A stretch of DNA of 17,263 bases from the NCBI GenBank assembly GCA_964372275.1, contig CAYJRR010000098.1, positions 1-17,263 on the forward strand, in the 5' to 3' direction. Below the pieces are notes generated by a model. It was not told where the DNA came from. It worked only from the letters and a program-made list of their open reading frames with translations, and made no database searches. The position numbers and the translations under genes are program-made. Shown here piece by piece: positions 14,822 through 17,263 of this stretch. Numbering within the stretch: the stretch's first letter is position 1; each line of letters begins with the position of its first letter. Source of the stretch: CAYJRR01 sp964372275 [NCBI: uncultured bacterium] (GTDB lineage Bacteria > CAYJRR01).

Positions 14822-15916
14822 GTGAACCGCGTTCTGCTGACGGTCGACCCGCAGTCGGCGAGCTGGATCTACGTGGCCGGAGTCGCCCGGGCGCTCGCCC
14901 GGCGCGATCACGCCGTACTCGTCGTCTCGTTCGGCCGCGAGCCATCGCCCACGCGCCGCGCCGAGATGGAGCTCGACGGCGTGCGCCTCCTGCACGTCCC
15001 TCTCGACGGCGTCTTCACCGAGCCGGCCTTCGTCGACCGCGCGAAGGGGGCGCTGGTGGCGGCAGCGCGCGAATGGAAGCCGACGGTCGTCCAGGTCGAC
15101 CGCTGCGTGTTCGGCGATCTCGATCTCGACGTTCCGAAGGTCCTGTCGATCGCCTGCGATCGGACGGTGCGCGTTTCGCGCGGCCGCGGTCCGGCGCGGA
15201 AAGGGATCCTCGGCGCAGACGCCCTCGTCTCGCCGACGCGCACCCTGGCCGAAGAGATCGCGCGTCGGTTCGAGTACCGCCGTCCAATCGCCATCATCCC
15301 GCCCGGTAGCGAGCTGGGCGACCGTCCGGTGTCGGTCCAGGCGACACGCCGCACCCGCACCGGCCTCGCCTTCTACGGTCGGACGGACGAAAAGGTCGAC
15401 GGGTTCGACCTGTTCCTGGAGATTGCGCGGAAGCTCCCGGCCGATCTCCAGGTCCGGATCGGAGGCGAAGGGATCCGGCCGCCGCTGCCGGGCATCCTCT
15501 CGGATCTCGGCAGTCTCGGTCCCGAGGGCCGCGCGAGCCTGTTCTCCCGGAGCGAGATCGCCGTACTGCCGTCGCGCGACGATCCGTTTGGCGTGGTCGC
15601 CGCCGAGGCGGCGCTCTCCGGATGCGCGTTGGTCCTCACCGCGACGTCCACCTATCGCGAAACCTGGAGTGGTGCGGCGATCCTGGTGAAGCCGGGCGAC
15701 GCGGGCGCCCTGTGGGAGGCGGTTCGCGCGCTGCTCGAGGATGCCCGCCGGCGGGAGGAGTGCGCGCGACACTGCCGCGCGCGCGCGTTGTCGATCTTCG
15801 CCGCCAGCCGGATGGTCGAGGAGCACCTCGACGTCCACCGCCGAATCCGCCGCGCCTGGGCCAAGAAGGCCGGCGGCCCGCCGCGCCTGGCCCACGACGT
15901 CCAACCGATCGGGTAG
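14822..15916 (+). CDS. Glycosyltransferase, GT4-like
   Basis: This is a 364-residue GT-B fold protein. The N-terminal domain opens with NRVLLTVDPQSASWIYVAGVARALARRDHAVLVVSFG, a Rossmann start common in family-4 glycosyltransferases. The C-terminal domain has GLAFYGRTDEKVDGFDLFLEIARKL and the donor-binding DPFGVVAAEA. There the usual E-x7-E motif reads D-x7-E (D254...E262), a conservative change. Substrate and acceptor are unknown; surface polysaccharide or lipid glycosylation is a fair guess. The GTG at 14822 begins the conserved fold. The frame stays open upstream to a TTG at 14705 inside tyrS, but the extra 39 residues are Arg-rich and unlike the family. The gap after tyrS (85 bases) shows no terminator. 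Confidence 0.8.
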   Translation: MNRVLLTVDPQSASWIYVAGVARALARRDHAVLVVSFGREPSPTRRAEMELDGVRLLHVPLDGVFTEPAFVDRAKGALVAAAREWKPTVVQVDRCVFGDLDLDVPKVLSIACDRTVRVSRGRGPARKGILGADALVSPTRTLAEEIARRFEYRRPIAIIPPGSELGDRPVSVQATRRTRTGLAFYGRTDEKVDGFDLFLEIARKLPADLQVRIGGEGIRPPLPGILSDLGSLGPEGRASLFSRSEIAVLPSRDDPFGVVAAEAALSGCALVLTATSTYRETWSGAAILVKPGDAGALWEAVRALLEDARRREECARHCRARALSIFAASRMVEEHLDVHRRIRRAWAKKAGGPPRLAHDVQPIG

Positions 15917-15922
15917 TAGAGT
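15917..15922 (+). promoter_or_regulatory. Candidate -10 element for leaderless DUF2752 transcript
   Basis: TAGAGT lies 6 bases before the ATG at 15929, which puts the predicted +1 on the start codon itself. ACGACG (15894-15899), 17 bases upstream, shares GACG with the TTGACG -35 box of rRNA promoter P2. The gene has no Shine-Dalgarno site. Confidence 0.42.
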
Positions 15923-15928
15923 GGCCGC

Positions 15929-16420
15929 ATGTTCGCGCGATCGCGCTCCCCGGACGGCTCCCCCACGTACCCCCCTGCGTTCGTCTCGGCGGAGCGGCGT
16001 GCGCGCGGCGCGAATGCGCTGTGGGGGATCGCGTTGGCCAGTCCGATGCTGCTTGCGGCGGCGCTCGAGCCGAACGCCGCCGGCGTCGGGACGCACGAGC
16101 AGCTGGGACTTCCGCGCTGCACCTTCCTCTGGCTCACCGGCATCCCCTGCCCGTTCTGCGGAATGACGACGTCGTGGGCGCACGCGGCGAACCTCGAAGT
16201 CGGCGCGGCGTTTCTCGCGCAGCCGATGGGGCTGGCGCTGTTCCTCGCGACGCTCGGGCTCTCGATCTCCCTCACGGTGCGGTCGTTGACGGGAGGTCCG
16301 CCGTTCCGCCCCGATCGTCTGGTTGCGCGAACCCCGGCGAGCGGATGGTGGGGGCTCGGGATCGGGATCGCGTTGGCGTGGATCTACAAGATCGCGCAGG
16401 TTCGCGGCTGGTTCGCTTAG
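15929..16420 (+). CDS. DUF2752 family membrane protein
   Basis: This 163-residue protein has the DUF2752 core: [48 protein letters not shown] first cysteine is followed by a CPFCG pair that in family members reads CPxCGxT(R). Hydrophobic segments lie at about 30-48, 95-115 and 141-157. The family is widespread in bacteria and its function is not established. The cysteines could bind metal or form a redox pair, which is inference. The start ATG 15929 has no ribosome site. It lies 12 bases after the glycosyltransferase stop and is the last protein gene before the rRNA operon. Confidence 0.85.
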   Translation: MFARSRSPDGSPTYPPAFVSAERRARGANALWGIALASPMLLAAALEPNAAGVGTHEQLGLPRCTFLWLTGIPCPFCGMTTSWAHAANLEVGAAFLAQPMGLALFLATLGLSISLTVRSLTGGPPFRPDRLVARTPASGWWGLGIGIALAWIYKIAQVRGWFA

Positions 16421-16422
16421 GA

Positions 16423-16441
16423 GACCGGGGCCCCGCCGGTC
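16423..16441 (+). terminator. GC-rich hairpin directly after the DUF2752 stop
   Basis: GACCGG (16423-16428) and CCGGTC (16436-16441) form a perfect 6-bp stem with a 7-base loop, starting three bases after the stop codon. No T-run follows, so it is at best a weak intrinsic terminator or a 3'-end stabiliser separating the protein genes from the rRNA promoters. Confidence 0.35.
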
Positions 16442-16614
16442 CGAATCCCCGCCGGAGCCAACGCATCTATGAATAAGATAGTTGACGCCCGCGACTCGTG
16501 GCGGCGGGGTCTTGCGGGGCGGTCGGGCGGTCGGTCCGGCGGGGCGTGGCGGAGGCGGTAAGTGGGCTGCGCCGCTGGGCTTTCCGCGGCGCGAGTGGTC
16601 GCGGAAAAAGCCGC
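16442..16614. other. Non-coding region upstream of the rRNA promoters
   Basis: There is no gene here. It holds an AT-rich island (16463-16483, containing TAAGAT and the inverted words CTAT/ATAG) in otherwise GC-rich DNA. A G-rich plus-strand tract at 16502-16558, with runs of three or four G at 16506, 16516, 16525 and 16541, could form a G-quadruplex. The AT island might be a third, more distal promoter, but I see no matching -35. Confidence 0.5.
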
Positions 16615-16643
16615 TTGACCGGCGCAGACCCCGCGCATAGAGT
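16615..16643 (+). promoter_or_regulatory. rRNA operon promoter P1
   Basis: TTGACC (16615-16620) and TAGAGT (16638-16643) are separated by 17 bases, the optimal sigma-70-type spacing. The predicted start is about 16650. An A-run (GGAAAAAG) just upstream may act as an UP-like element. The bases between -10 and +1 (TCGCGG) are GC-rich, as in promoters under stringent control. That last point is known from E. coli and inferred here. Confidence 0.75.
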
Positions 16644-16793
16644 TCGCGGCACTTTTCGCCGTATCGCCATCGGCGCTACGGCGGTCGGCGGGGGTCCTCG
16701 AAGCTGTCGAAGAGGGTCGCCGTCGGCCGGGCGGGTCGGCGCGAAAAGCGGATTGGATTCGATGCGAAGCGGAGCGGCCGTCGATTTTTTCGG

Positions 16794-16821
16794 TTGACGG
16801 GCAACCTTCTTCGAGTAGAGT
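16794..16821 (+). promoter_or_regulatory. rRNA operon promoter P2
   Basis: TTGACG (16794-16799) and TAGAGT (16816-16821) are separated by 16 bases. The predicted start is A16828. A T-run (ATTTTTTC) lies just upstream, and the discriminator GCGCCG is GC-rich. The -10 hexamer is identical to P1. The arrangement of two tandem promoters before a 16S gene matches rRNA operons in many bacteria. Confidence 0.8.
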
Positions 16822-16841
16822 GCGCCGACGTTTCGGTCCCC

Positions 16842-16855
16842 GATCTTTGAAAACC
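16842..16855 (+). promoter_or_regulatory. boxA-like antitermination site
   Basis: GATCTTTGAAAACC resembles the rRNA boxA sequence of Gram-positive and related bacteria (TGTTCTTTGAAAACT), where NusB/S10 (NusE) load to prevent termination in rRNA operons. It is 14 bases after the predicted P2 start, a typical place. Confidence 0.65.
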
Positions 16856-16901
16856 GAATAGCAAACGCCAGTTTTTGCGGACCCGGAGCACCTCGCCGGC
16901 A

Positions 16902-16915
16902 GGCGGAAAACCGCC
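16902..16915 (+). other. Leader hairpin
   Basis: GGCGG (16902-16906), AAAA loop, CCGCC (16911-16915). It is a short perfect stem in the transcribed 16S leader, after boxA. It may be part of pre-rRNA folding. Confidence 0.4.
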
Positions 16916-17009
16916 GACCGGAGGGTCGCTCCAGGGTTTCATGAAACAACAATCGGGAAGAGGCAGGAGAGATCCTCCCTCGACTCGGTCCGAACGAGAA
17001 TCAATGAGC

Positions 17010-17263
<254 letters not shown>

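Noticed and set aside
16434-16460. Sequence like a tRNA 3' half (GGTCCGAATCCCC... ending in GCCA)
   Set aside because: The T-stem does not pair (GCCGG against CCCCG), position 55 is C instead of T, and no matching acceptor strand (TCCGGCG) lies about 70 bases upstream. The region is better explained by the GACCGG/CCGGTC hairpin.

Overview
This is a GC-rich bacterial chromosomal segment made almost entirely of housekeeping genes. It runs from a truncated insulinase-family protease gene at the left edge to the first ~217 bases of a 16S rRNA gene at the right edge. The 16S start, together with a roadblock-domain gene and the GC-rich coding style, looks most like Acidobacteriota (perhaps the Thermoanaerobaculia/Holophagae side). 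This is a judgement by eye and needs a 16S database search. The first 25 bases match the end of the Illumina TruSeq adapter at 23 of 25 positions, so the left edge is a contig end with untrimmed adapter, not genomic sequence.

Layout. A minus-strand cluster (2880 down to the left edge) holds rph (RNase PH), rdgB/HAM1 (XTP/dITP pyrophosphatase), a GlsB/YeaQ-type small membrane protein and the M16 zinc protease. A zinc-ribbon membrane protein is divergent from rph (2925-3533, +). It converges on an N-acetylmuramoyl-L-alanine amidase (3547-4278, -). From 4456 onward everything is on the plus strand: smc, a roadblock/LC7 protein, ftsY, a Na/Pi-cotransporter-family protein with a PhoU-like tail, zapA, 5-formyltetrahydrofolate cyclo-ligase, a YmdB-type metallophosphoesterase, tyrS, a family-4-like glycosyltransferase, a DUF2752 membrane protein, and then an rRNA operon with two promoters and a structured leader.

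How the genes fit together. The plus-strand block combines chromosome organisation (SMC), protein targeting (FtsY), division (ZapA), one-carbon metabolism, tRNA charging and ribosome production, which is a growth-linked set. The smc-ftsY and zapA-fcl neighbourhoods are known from other bacteria. The roadblock gene between smc and ftsY is the least expected member.

I see no mobile element, CRISPR array, tRNA gene or defence system, and no convincing new multi-gene system. The most useful oddities are: the adapter at the contig edge; a perfect 11-bp-arm palindrome between the amidase gene and smc; an Ala/Pro-rich insertion before the SMC hinge; Asp replacing the expected catalytic Glu in the amidase; a recurring TAGAGT/TAAGAT -10-like hexamer, shared with both rRNA promoters, at a distance that suggests leaderless transcripts; and a hairpin that would sequester the 16S 5' end.
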